This document shows, piece after piece, positions 8,035 through 15,726 of a stretch of DNA of 64,000 nt. The notes beneath the pieces were generated by a model that saw only the letters and a program-made list of their open reading frames with translations, was not told the origin of the DNA and searched no databases. The position numbers were made by a program, and so were the translations under genes. The DNA comes from Gammaproteobacteria bacterium (lineage in GTDB: Bacteria > Pseudomonadota > Gammaproteobacteria > Eutrophobiales > Eutrophobiaceae), in NCBI GenBank assembly GCA_016179185.1, contig JACORW010000018.1, positions 20,671-84,670 of the forward strand, written 5' to 3'. Within the stretch, counting starts at the first letter, position 1; each line of letters opens with the position of its first letter.

Positions 8035-9390
8035 ATGACGCAGTCCCGTTCCGGCGCCGGCCCTGCGGCACCGGCTGCCGCCCCCGTACCGCACAGCCCG
8101 GTCGCCGACGCGCACCTGATCCGCTACGCCGGCCCGTTCATCCCCGGCCTCGTGGTGCGGGCCCAGGGTGCGTATATCTACGACGACCAGGGGCGGGAGA
8201 TCCTGGATTTCACCTCGGGGCAGATGTGCGCCATCCTCGGCCACAACCATCCCGATATCGTTGCGGCGATCACGGAGGCCTGCCGTAACGTCATTCACCT
8301 GCACAGCAGCCAGTTGTCGCCGCCGGTGCTGGAACTGGCGCAGCGCATCGCCGCGCAGCTTCCGCCGCAGTTGCAGAAGATGATCTTCCTGAGCACGGGG
8401 TCGGAATCCAACGAAGCGGCGCTGCGCATGGCGAAGCTCTACCGCGGCGGCTTCGAGGTCTATGCCTTCTCCGGCTCCTGGCACGGACTCACCGGCGGCG
8501 CCAGCGCCAGCACCTATGCCTTCGGCCGGCAGGGCTATGGCCCGACGGTTCCCGGCGTGCAAGCCATACCCACGCCCAACTGCTATCGCTGTCCGATCCG
8601 GCACTGCCGCGACAGGTGCGATATGACCTGCCTGGATGCGGGTTTCGACCTGGCGGATCGGCAGGCCGTGGGGGCGCCCGCGGCGTTCATGTTCGAGCCC
8701 ATCATCAGCGCCGGGGGCATCATTGATCTGCCGCCCGGCTACCTCACGCGCCTCAGGCAGCTTTGCGATCAACGCGGGCTGCTGATAATCGCCGATGAGG
8801 CCCAAACGGCATTCGGCCGCATGGGGCTGCTGTTCGGTTACCGGCAGGAGCCGGGATTCGTGCCGGATTTTCTGACCATGTCCAAATCCCTGGGTGGCGG
8901 GTTGCCGCTGTCCGCCACGGTGACCAGCGCGGAGATTGAAGAGACCTGCTACAGCCGCGGTTTCATTCATGCCACGTCCCATGTGTCCGATCCGATGCCG
9001 GCGGCAGTGGGCGTCGCACTGCTCAAGGTCATCGCCCGGGACGGGTTGGTGGAAAATGCGCGCCGGATGGGGGAGTACCTGAAGGCACAGTTACGGGAGC
9101 TTCAGAAAAAGCATGAATGCATCGGCGACGTGCGCGGTCGCGGCCTGCTGCTGGGCGTGGAGATTGTTTCCGACCGCGACCAGCGCACACCGGCGCCAAC
9201 GCTGGGAACCGCCATTTCCGAGCGCTGTTACGAACTCCGGCTCAGCATGAACATCGTGCGCCTGCCCGCGGTGGGCAGCATCTTCCGCATCGCGCCGCCG
9301 TTCACCATCACCCGCACGCAGATTGATTCCGCCATTGCCGTCCTGGATCAGGCCATCGGCGAGTGCGTCGCGAAGCACGGCGCGGAATAA
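8035..9390 (+). CDS. dgdA: Class III PLP enzyme, 2,2-dialkylglycine decarboxylase-like
   Basis: A 451-residue PLP enzyme, collinear with 2,2-dialkylglycine decarboxylase, which decarboxylates dialkylglycines such as 2-aminoisobutyrate and passes the amino group to pyruvate. Recognisable blocks are DFTSGQMCAILGHNHP (Gln63), FSGSWHG (Trp149), IADEAQTAFGR (Asp254), the PLP lysine Lys284 in TMSKSLGGG, THE THVSDP-like SHVSDPMPAAVG block, IGDVRGRGLLLGVEIV, and IFRIAPP near the C-terminus. A cysteine cluster (C183, C186, C191, C195, C199) sits in a loop and also occurs in other class III aminotransferases. The ATG at 8035 has GAGGAG upstream. The 3' neighbour is a transporter 8 bp away. A different omega-transaminase specificity cannot be excluded. 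Confidence 0.8.
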   Translation: MTQSRSGAGPAAPAAAPVPHSPVADAHLIRYAGPFIPGLVVRAQGAYIYDDQGREILDFTSGQMCAILGHNHPDIVAAITEACRNVIHLHSSQLSPPVLELAQRIAAQLPPQLQKMIFLSTGSESNEAALRMAKLYRGGFEVYAFSGSWHGLTGGASASTYAFGRQGYGPTVPGVQAIPTPNCYRCPIRHCRDRCDMTCLDAGFDLADRQAVGAPAAFMFEPIISAGGIIDLPPGYLTRLRQLCDQRGLLIIADEAQTAFGRMGLLFGYRQEPGFVPDFLTMSKSLGGGLPLSATVTSAEIEETCYSRGFIHATSHVSDPMPAAVGVALLKVIARDGLVENARRMGEYLKAQLRELQKKHECIGDVRGRGLLLGVEIVSDRDQRTPAPTLGTAISERCYELRLSMNIVRLPAVGSIFRIAPPFTITRTQIDSAIAVLDQAIGECVAKHGAE

Positions 9391-9398
9391 CCTCGCGG

Positions 9399-10505
9399 AT
9401 GGACGGCAACGTCCGGCGTTTTTTCGAACGCTACCTGTTGCCCGGGTTCGTCTACACCGGCGTCGTCATCGGCGGCGGGTACGCCACCGGCCGGGACCTT
9501 GTGCAGTTCTTCCTGCTCCACAACCCCGCCGGCGCCGCCCTCGGGATCGGCGTCGCGGCGGCGTTCTGGGGCGTGCTGCTGGCTGTGTGCTTCGAATTCG
9601 CGCGCATCCACCACGCCTATGATTACCGAACCTTCTTCAAGCACCTTCTTGGCCCGGTGTGGTGGTTATTCGAGGTGCCGTTCCTGATCATGCTGGTCAT
9701 CGGTCTCGCGGTCATGGGCGCCGCGGCCGGGGAGATCGTCGCGGGCCTGACCGGGACGCCGAAACTTGTCGGGACCTCCGGGCTGCTGGTGGCCGTGGGG
9801 ATCCTGGTCGTCACCGGCACGAGGGTGCTGGAGCGTGTACTCGGCTGGGGTTCGACGCTGCTGTATCTCTTCTACATCGTGTTCCTGTGGCGCTGCTGGC
9901 AGCAGTATGGCGCCGAGCTGTTCGTGTTTACGCAATTCACGCCGGTGCCGGCTGCGGCTGTCAGTGGGTTTCAATACGTGGTCATGAACGTTTCCATGAT
10001 CCCGGGATTGCTGTTCTGCCTGCGTCACTTCGAGAATCGGCGGCAGGCGGTGGCGGCCGGCGTGTTCGCTGGAATACTGGTGGTTACGCCGGCTGTCGCC
10101 TTCTTGCTGTGCATGAGCGCGTTCTACCCGGCGATACTGGAGCAGCCGGTGCCCATCTCCTACATCCTGGGGCAACTGGGCGCGGACTGGTTCGGCGTCG
10201 TGTTCCAGTTGCTGCTGTTCTTCACGCTGGTGCAGACCGGCGTCGGCATCCTGCACGCGGTGAACGAGCGGGTGGACGGCACGCTGCGCGAGCGGGGCAG
10301 GGCGTTGCCGGATGCGGCACGCGCCGGCATTGCCGTGGGTTATGTGGTTGTGTCGATCATTCTTGCCGAGCAGTTCGGCATCATCGAACTCATCGCCAGG
10401 GGATTCACCGCCATGGCCTGGGCGTTCATCCTGAGTTTTGCCATGCCGTTGATGACGGTGGGCGTGTACAAGATTGCGCGGTACCGCGTCCCGGCGGCGG
10501 TGTGA
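9399..10505 (+). CDS. YkvI-family membrane transporter
   Basis: A 368-residue integral membrane protein with about ten hydrophobic segments. It starts with a GFVYTGVVIGGGYATGRD block, which resembles the first helix and glycine-rich loop of YkvI and related APC-superfamily carriers. It begins 8 bp after the stop of the dgdA-like gene, so the two are almost certainly co-transcribed. By context it may import the amino acid used by that enzyme, which is inference. No other partner genes follow. The ATG at 9399 was preferred to upstream non-ATG codons that lie inside the previous gene. Confidence 0.75.
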   Translation: MDGNVRRFFERYLLPGFVYTGVVIGGGYATGRDLVQFFLLHNPAGAALGIGVAAAFWGVLLAVCFEFARIHHAYDYRTFFKHLLGPVWWLFEVPFLIMLVIGLAVMGAAAGEIVAGLTGTPKLVGTSGLLVAVGILVVTGTRVLERVLGWGSTLLYLFYIVFLWRCWQQYGAELFVFTQFTPVPAAAVSGFQYVVMNVSMIPGLLFCLRHFENRRQAVAAGVFAGILVVTPAVAFLLCMSAFYPAILEQPVPISYILGQLGADWFGVVFQLLLFFTLVQTGVGILHAVNERVDGTLRERGRALPDAARAGIAVGYVVVSIILAEQFGIIELIARGFTAMAWAFILSFAMPLMTVGVYKIARYRVPAAV

Positions 10506-10659
10506 TCCGCAGCCGCGCGCATTGACGCCAAAAATCCAATCGTCGTGCAACCCGCTGAATTGACCGGATAAACGACCGAATTCTCCGCGTCAGTTATTAA
10601 TATACTGGCAGGGTATTCGTGCTGTTATTGAAAACACCAAACCAAAAATCTAAATACGT

Positions 10660-10812
10660 GTTCCGAAATGTGCTACACAATTCCAACGGCTGGCTCGATC
10701 TCATGTTGGCGGACACGCCGTAAATACGTCCATGTAGGCTCGGGTGCCGCGCCTGCGGCACACGGTCCGCCAACATGAGATCGAACCAGCCGTTTGCGCT
10801 GCAATTCGGAAC
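10660..10812 (+). repeat. Giant palindromic element, copy 1
   Basis: The arms run inwards from GTTCCGAA to TCGATCTCATGTTGGCGGAC and are mirrored on the right side, with a small mismatched block in the middle. The centre carries the family core: ACACGCCGTAAATACGTCC, then ATGTAGGCTCGGGTGCCGC, then a GTGCCGC/GCGGCAC stem and ACG. At about 150 bp it is the longest copy in the window. Confidence 0.85.
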
Positions 10813-10988
10813 AGCTATATAGGGGTCAGAGTCGCTGAAATTTCCCGAAGCGGCAGTTGAGAGTCAAGCCGGGACCTCCATCATTTACCTATTAATGTCA
10901 CAAGAAAAATTTGATGGATGTCCGGGATGATGTGGTCGTCTGAAACTATAGAATATGCGGTCAGGATTGAAATCAATTCGTCGTGCAT

Positions 10989-11009
10989 GTGATATATTCT
11001 GTATATCAC
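10989..11009. promoter_or_regulatory. Perfect palindromic operator of toxin-antitoxin pair
   Basis: GTGATATA (10989-10996) and TATATCAC (11002-11009) form a perfect 8+8 inverted repeat around TTCTG. It ends 15 bp before the antitoxin ATG, the usual place for autoregulatory binding by an antitoxin or toxin-antitoxin complex. Confidence 0.6.
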
Positions 11010-11024
11010 GATAGGGAGTGGCCA

Positions 11025-11330
11025 ATGGCGACACAAGCATCAACAAAGGCATCTCGTTCGAAGTCTCGAACAGAAAAGCCCAAAGCAGTTCTGTTTCGAT
11101 ACCGGGACGCGGACAGCGTTGTCGGCGTATCGCGGGGAACTGCCGGCAAGCTGGCGCGGAAACTGGGGTTGAACGAGACGCAGTTGTTGCACTACGCGAT
11201 GGTGCAATTGGCCAGGAGTGAGCTGCCCCAGTACGAACCTGATGACGGACCGCTCAGCAAGGGCGACATGGATGCCATTCGCAAACTCGAGCCACAGGGG
11301 CGCATGCGTATCAGGCAAAGTCTCTTCTGA
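11025..11330 (+). CDS. Putative antitoxin
   Basis: A 101-residue basic protein with a Lys/Ser/Arg-rich first 20 residues and a central GTAGKLARKLGLNETQLLHY segment that could form a DNA-binding helix pair. It ends in GRMRIRQSLF. The gene starts at ATG 11025 with AGGGAG 6 nt upstream, just after a perfect palindrome, and its stop overlaps the start of a MazF/PemK-like gene (TGATG). Small size, order and overlap are the hallmarks of an antitoxin. I do not recognise its family, so the call rests mainly on context. Confidence 0.6.
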   Translation: MATQASTKASRSKSRTEKPKAVLFRYRDADSVVGVSRGTAGKLARKLGLNETQLLHYAMVQLARSELPQYEPDDGPLSKGDMDAIRKLEPQGRMRIRQSLF

Positions 11331-11731
11331 TGCCGTTTCCGGCCCCGGTGCCGGGCGCCATTGTCTGGTGCCGTTTCCCGGAGCGGGAACTGCGAACCCG
11401 GGGAATCAAGCCTCGCCCCGGACTGGTCCTCGCAGTTGGCGACTCGAAGGAAGGCGTGGTGATGGTAAAAATCGCCTACGGCACCAGCCGAAAGGTTGCT
11501 GATCTGCATCGCGGGGAATTCGCCATCACGCCCGCTGACGGCGAAGCATTTCGGGTCTCCGGGTTGTCGCTGGCGACTAAATTCAATCTGACTGACGCAA
11601 CGGAGCTTCCCTACACGGAGAAATGGTTTTCCGTCGCGCGCAATGCGCGCCATGGTCAGGCGCCTGTGCTCGGATTCCTGCACGCAAGCCTGTACAAGCG
11701 TGCGGCGGCGGCATTGGCAGCAAGTTCCTGA
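11330..11731 (+). CDS. PemK/MazF-like toxin
   Basis: A 133-residue protein whose N-terminal part, GAIVWCRFPE followed by KPRPGLVLAV and VKIAYGTS, resembles the SH3-like barrel of PemK/MazF toxins, which cleave mRNA. The conserved RPGLVL strand and GTS strand end are visible, and GLSLATKF resembles the later strand of this family. Its ATG overlaps the preceding stop (TGATG), giving coupled translation with the antitoxin. It is slightly longer than canonical MazF, with an extra C-terminal helix. Ribonuclease activity is inferred, not shown. Confidence 0.65.
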   Translation: MPFPAPVPGAIVWCRFPERELRTRGIKPRPGLVLAVGDSKEGVVMVKIAYGTSRKVADLHRGEFAITPADGEAFRVSGLSLATKFNLTDATELPYTEKWFSVARNARHGQAPVLGFLHASLYKRAAAALAASS

Positions 11732-11734
11732 CTG

Positions 11735-12751
11735 CTAGAAATCCACTTCAATGCTGAGCTTCAGCGTGGCGTCGGGAGTATTCCCGTTGAGCCCGGCGAG
11801 GAAGCCCAGGCCGATTGTCATGCGCGTTCCCTCCGGGTCGCTTTCGGTATCCTCCAATGACTGGGTTATCGGAGGGTGTGCACCGGTACCGACGCGACGG
11901 CCGACGTCGGTACTGTAGTAAAGGACGGGGCCGAGGCGATGCTGATCGGAATCCCCGAAGCGAAGCGACCCGGCGGACCGGTGTCCGGTTCCGCCAACCC
12001 GCTCCACGGTGCCGTAGGCCTCCAGTGTGAGCGTCCAGCCAGGGGAGAACGAATTGGCGATCTGCGCCGCATAGGCAAGATCCCACTTGTTATCGCGCTG
12101 CCCACCTTCATTCGGCCGGCCGTCGAAGTTGTGCACGGCCATGGGGATCAGCGAAGCCGACCAGGCGTCGAGGGCAAGTTCGATAATCGGCCCTAAAATA
12201 ACTGAGTCCGGTTCTTCGCGATCGATCGGGCGCTCCACCTCCGCGACAAATCCCAGGCCGACACCATCGCCCTGGCGCGGAAGCAGCACGGCGATCACCT
12301 CGGCACCCAGCTCGGCAAGTTTCAATTTTTCGAACGCATCGGCATCGGCGATGGCGGCCGGCTCGCCGGCACGTTCCTTCTCGAACTCGATGCCGATCCG
12401 TATTTTCAAAAATCTCGTGAAGCCCTTTTCAATCTCGAAGGCGTGGCGCTGGCGGCTGATCGCGTTCTCGTCGAAGAGCGGTTCGGAAGGATTGCTGGCA
12501 TCAATCCGGCGCTCGGGCTGACCCCAGGAACAGGCGTTCTGGCTCTGGAACTGCACGTGGTCCGGGTCCGATTCGAGATCCTTGAGCTCGAACTGTCCGA
12601 TCACCGGTTCGGCAAACGCGGGCCGGGTGCCCAGGCCTTGCGCCAGCGCCGCCCAAAGCACAGCCGCAAGTACCGCCCCGAGCCGGATACCGGCGCGGCG
12701 CAACGCCGCCGGGCTGCCACGCGCGTGCGGCGCGATATCATCGCTGGGCAT
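11735..12751 (-). CDS. Predicted outer-membrane beta-barrel protein
   Basis: A 338-residue protein with a clear Sec signal (LGAVLAAVLWAALAQGLGTRPAFA, cleaved after about residue 43). The rest has alternating short strands with aromatic ends, for example FLKIRIGIEFEKE, GVGLGFVAEVE and LKLSIEVDF, the last ending in Phe as outer-membrane barrels do. This pattern fits a transporter or channel of the MetA-like/DUF barrel type. The ATG at 12751 has GGGGAG 7 nt upstream. A longer frame upstream is rejected because it is unlike protein and precedes the signal peptide. Its substrate is unknown. Confidence 0.7.
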   Translation of the reverse strand: MPSDDIAPHARGSPAALRRAGIRLGAVLAAVLWAALAQGLGTRPAFAEPVIGQFELKDLESDPDHVQFQSQNACSWGQPERRIDASNPSEPLFDENAISRQRHAFEIEKGFTRFLKIRIGIEFEKERAGEPAAIADADAFEKLKLAELGAEVIAVLLPRQGDGVGLGFVAEVERPIDREEPDSVILGPIIELALDAWSASLIPMAVHNFDGRPNEGGQRDNKWDLAYAAQIANSFSPGWTLTLEAYGTVERVGGTGHRSAGSLRFGDSDQHRLGPVLYYSTDVGRRVGTGAHPPITQSLEDTESDPEGTRMTIGLGFLAGLNGNTPDATLKLSIEVDF

Positions 12752-12848
12752 TGAAGCACTCCCCGTGCAATGCCGCCGCGCGAAGCGTGCGCGCGGTTCC
12801 CGGTCGCAGGAAATTTTACCGTTGCGGCCGGGAGTATATCCCGGCGGG

Positions 12849-13613
12849 CTATACCCGGTAGGCGCTGTCCGGGCGGGCGTCCGTCGCGGTATTGGGCGGA
12901 TAAGATCGCCACTTGTCGGCGTAGTACCTCTGTCGCATGTCACCGTCGGACCGGCGATTGAAGGTGAGATAAATGTTGCGTCGCGGACGATCGCTGGTAT
13001 TCGCCGGCGATCCGTGCGGTACGTAACAGTCGAAGAAAACCACATCCCCGGGCTCACCCTCGAGCAGCAGATATTCATCCTCGGGCTGATACGGCGGGTC
13101 GGCCTCGGACAGCGGCTGCCACTCCGGCCCCATCAGGTGGTGCTGATAGTTACCGGATTTCATGATGCTCAACGCCGCATTTTCGCGGGTGTTTGGATCC
13201 ACCATGATTGCCATGGTGATGAAAAATTTTCCATAGGCGTTCCAGCCCGCAGCCTGGTCCTGGTGCAGCTTGTCCGGGCGGCACCCCGGAAGTTTGTAAT
13301 TGACCTTCTCCTTGAACAGCAGCGGCGGCTCATCCAGGAGCTCGGTGAGGCATTGCAGCGTCCTGGCGTTGAGCAGCAGCTTTTCAATCTCCGCATTGTG
13401 TTCTCCAAGGAGAAATTCCGCCCGCACCAGCAGGTTTGCCCCGGTTACCGGGCTGCGCTCGTAGTACTTTGTCTCGCGCCCCGGTGCCGGCGGCGCCTGC
13501 CGCAATCGTTCGAGCCAGTCGGCCAGGCGCCCAACCTCCGCCGGCCCGAAGAATCCCCTGAGCAAGACAAACCCCTTGTGCCTGAAAAAAGCAATTTGTT
13601 CCGTGGTGAGCAT
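12849..13613 (-). CDS. Phytanoyl-CoA dioxygenase (PhyH) family oxygenase
   Basis: A 254-residue Fe(II)/2-oxoglutarate-dependent oxygenase. The iron triad is His117 and Asp119 (LHQDQ) with distal His200 (YVPHGS), and Arg211 or Arg212 in SDRPRRNIYLTFN fits the 2-oxoglutarate anchor. The N-terminal LTTEQIAFFRHKGFVLLRGF block is typical of PhyH proteins. The family hydroxylates fatty acyl-CoAs, ectoine or small metabolites, and nothing nearby fixes the substrate. ATG 13613 was chosen because GGAGG lies 9 nt upstream and the family normally starts at this block. Confidence 0.85.
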   Translation of the reverse strand: MLTTEQIAFFRHKGFVLLRGFFGPAEVGRLADWLERLRQAPPAPGRETKYYERSPVTGANLLVRAEFLLGEHNAEIEKLLLNARTLQCLTELLDEPPLLFKEKVNYKLPGCRPDKLHQDQAAGWNAYGKFFITMAIMVDPNTRENAALSIMKSGNYQHHLMGPEWQPLSEADPPYQPEDEYLLLEGEPGDVVFFDCYVPHGSPANTSDRPRRNIYLTFNRRSDGDMRQRYYADKWRSYPPNTATDARPDSAYRV

Positions 13614-13805
13614 GATGCAAGGCCTCCGGGCCGGATGCGCCGGGCCGGTGTGCGACGCCACCGGGACCGGGTTCGGTTTGTGGTGTGTTATCGCGCGCAA
13701 CATAAATGCCCTGCCTGACGCCGGAATTGATTTGGATCATGGTGCTGCACGTTACCGGAGCCCTCGCAACCCCGTCGAAATGGCGTGGTACCCGGATACC
13801 GGTAT

Positions 13806-15614
13806 TCAGTCCGCCGGCAGACTGGCAGGCGGGAAATACTCGCCGACCAGCGTCCGCTTCCACCAATCCCCGGTTTCAGCGCGTTGTTCCGGCGTCGTGA
13901 ATTCGTAGCGGTAGAAGCGGGCGCGGACCCAGCGCGGCGGCGCGTCTAAAAAAGGATTCTCCGCCAGCAATGCGGTAACGGCGGGGCTATTCTGCAACAG
14001 CCGAAACAGGAAGTTGCGAAACCACGGCTCGCGATCAGGATTGCTGAGCGCCGCAAACCACATCTGCCAGTCCACGCGCGGTTGATGGGGAATGATCCAG
14101 CCGCCGATCCCGTTCAGCGGGCCGGGTTTGTGCGGGAACCGGTACACACGCCAGTCGCTGCCGTCGTTACTCCCCTCGATCTCGATTTCATGGCGCACGG
14201 TGGTCATCACGGCGAACGGGCCATAGTTGTTGATGCAACGGCAGGGGGCTGCGGCCCGCGTGATCGGTGACAGCGGACCGGACTGGCCGCGGGAGATCGT
14301 GCTCAACAACAGTTCAGAGCTGCTGAACAGCACAATGGCGGCGAACAGCCAGGTCAGCGCGCCCGCAATACGGCCCGGGGCCTCAACCCGTGCGGCCTGC
14401 AACCGCAAGGCGATGCGGCGCGGCAGCAGGCAGCGCAGCGCCGCGTCATCGAACAGGAACAGGCAGATGCACAGGGTCAGCAGGTTGAAGAAGTTGTAAT
14501 TCCCGGTCAGCAGGATGGCGAATTGCAGCAGAATGAAGCACCAGGCGGCGAACATTCTCGGACGGCGCGGCGCGAAGATCAGAAACGGCAGCAGGAGTTC
14601 GATGATCAGGGTCGCGCCGGTCAGCCCCATCAGCGCGGATTCCGGGAGCTGATGCGCATACCAGCCGGCAACGTTCGGCAGCGGCTGCGTCTCGAAGTGG
14701 TAGTTCAGCGCCGTCAGGCTGTCCCAGGTCCGATCGCCGCTGATGATCTTGACCATGCCGCCGAGGAACATGAACCGGAACACCAGCCAGCGATACAGCC
14801 AGACGATGATTGTCGATCCGCCGCGCAGGAATATCGCCAGCGCGCCCGCCTCCAGCAACAACATGTCCCACTGAAAGGCCATGAACACCTGGCCCGCGAT
14901 CACGAGAGACAGGTAGAGCAGGAACAGCGCGACCAGCGCCGGCGTCGCAAATACGTTGCAGACCACGAGCAGGGCCAGCAGCACTCCCGCAACGCAGGTG
15001 CCCACCAGGGTCATGTCGCCGGCGTCGAACCAGAACACCATCGGCGCAAGGCTCCAGGCCCGCGTTCCGAAGTGCTCGCGCAGCGCGGTCAGGAAATTCG
15101 TGACCGGAAGGATCCCATCGCTGCCGATGAGCCCGGTGATCTGCGTGCCGAAGGAGACAAAAGCGCCGAGGTAGATGAGCCCGAGCAGGCGCAGAAACAT
15201 CCAGCTCGTGGCAGTCCACACCGGCGGCTGGAAATTGCGGCCCCAGAAAAAATGGGTCAGGAAAGCCAGCAAACCGCGATGGTCCGCAAAGAAAGAGTAG
15301 CCCGCCTCGCTCAGGGGACGGAAACCCGGCAGCCACCGGTAAAGGATCGCGAGCAAACCCTGCGGAAACCGGCCGCGATAGATTTGAAACGTCGCGTCCG
15401 CGCCGGTGGCGATCCGGCTGTCGGGGAAAAACAGGTGCACGGCCCGGGCGAATTTTCCAGGCGCGATGTCCGGGTACTGGCCGGCGGCCTGCTGGTAAGG
15501 ACAATAGTCAATGGCCGCGCCGGTCAGCGCCCGCCAGTAATTCACCCATTCAACGCAAATGCCGCAATCGCCGTCGTAGACGAACAGGGGGCGGGCAGGG
15601 ACGGGGTCAGCCAT
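13806..15614 (-). CDS. DCC thiol-oxidoreductase domain fused to lipase maturation factor-like membrane protein
   Basis: A 602-residue fusion. Residues 8-110 form a DCC (DUF393) domain with the motif YDGDCGIC (Asp14, Asp16, Cys17, Cys20), a thioredoxin-like fold. Residues 130-450 contain about ten membrane spans, and 460-602 form a soluble domain with CRCINNYGPF, EIEGSNDG and PRVDWQMWFAAL, all recognisable from lipase maturation factor family proteins related to LMF1. Eukaryotic LMF1 helps fold lipases. The bacterial proteins are uncharacterised, and attaching a thiol-redox domain suggests a role in envelope redox or folding. No lipase gene is adjacent. Confidence 0.8.
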   Translation of the reverse strand: MADPVPARPLFVYDGDCGICVEWVNYWRALTGAAIDYCPYQQAAGQYPDIAPGKFARAVHLFFPDSRIATGADATFQIYRGRFPQGLLAILYRWLPGFRPLSEAGYSFFADHRGLLAFLTHFFWGRNFQPPVWTATSWMFLRLLGLIYLGAFVSFGTQITGLIGSDGILPVTNFLTALREHFGTRAWSLAPMVFWFDAGDMTLVGTCVAGVLLALLVVCNVFATPALVALFLLYLSLVIAGQVFMAFQWDMLLLEAGALAIFLRGGSTIIVWLYRWLVFRFMFLGGMVKIISGDRTWDSLTALNYHFETQPLPNVAGWYAHQLPESALMGLTGATLIIELLLPFLIFAPRRPRMFAAWCFILLQFAILLTGNYNFFNLLTLCICLFLFDDAALRCLLPRRIALRLQAARVEAPGRIAGALTWLFAAIVLFSSSELLLSTISRGQSGPLSPITRAAAPCRCINNYGPFAVMTTVRHEIEIEGSNDGSDWRVYRFPHKPGPLNGIGGWIIPHQPRVDWQMWFAALSNPDREPWFRNFLFRLLQNSPAVTALLAENPFLDAPPRWVRARFYRYEFTTPEQRAETGDWWKRTLVGEYFPPASLPAD

Positions 15615-15659
15615 TCACGATCATCATAACTGAGTATGAGATGGGTCCATTCCTTGTGG

Positions 15660-15685
15660 GAGCCTCTTAAGTTTTTCAGAGGCTC
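15660..15685. terminator. Intergenic hairpin before the four-gene operon
   Basis: GAGCCTCT (15660-15667) pairs with AGAGGCTC (15678-15685) around a loop containing TTTTT. It lies between divergent genes, so it may be a structured leader or repeat rather than a terminator. A TATAGT hexamer at 15713-15718 lies just 8 bp before the next ATG. Confidence 0.35.
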
Positions 15686-15726
15686 ACTAAGCCAAACGCC
15701 AATGTGGTTGCGTATAGTGTCGGCAA

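Larger units (their letters stand above)
10506..11024. other. 519-bp intergenic region with repeats and an operator
   Basis: No gene was found. It contains a giant palindrome (10660-10812), the motif TATAGGGGTCAGAGTCG at about 10816-10832, an imperfect inverted repeat (10869-10883 with 10912-10926), and a perfect operator-like palindrome (10989-11009) before the toxin-antitoxin genes. From memory, the GGGGTCAGAGTCG motif is common beside REP-associated Y1 transposase genes, but no transposase frame is present. Confidence 0.6.

Noticed and set aside
12752..13078. N-terminal extension of the outer-membrane protein frame
   Set aside because: It precedes a clear signal peptide and has a Thr/Arg/Pro-rich shadow composition; the ATG at 12751 has a good ribosome-binding site.
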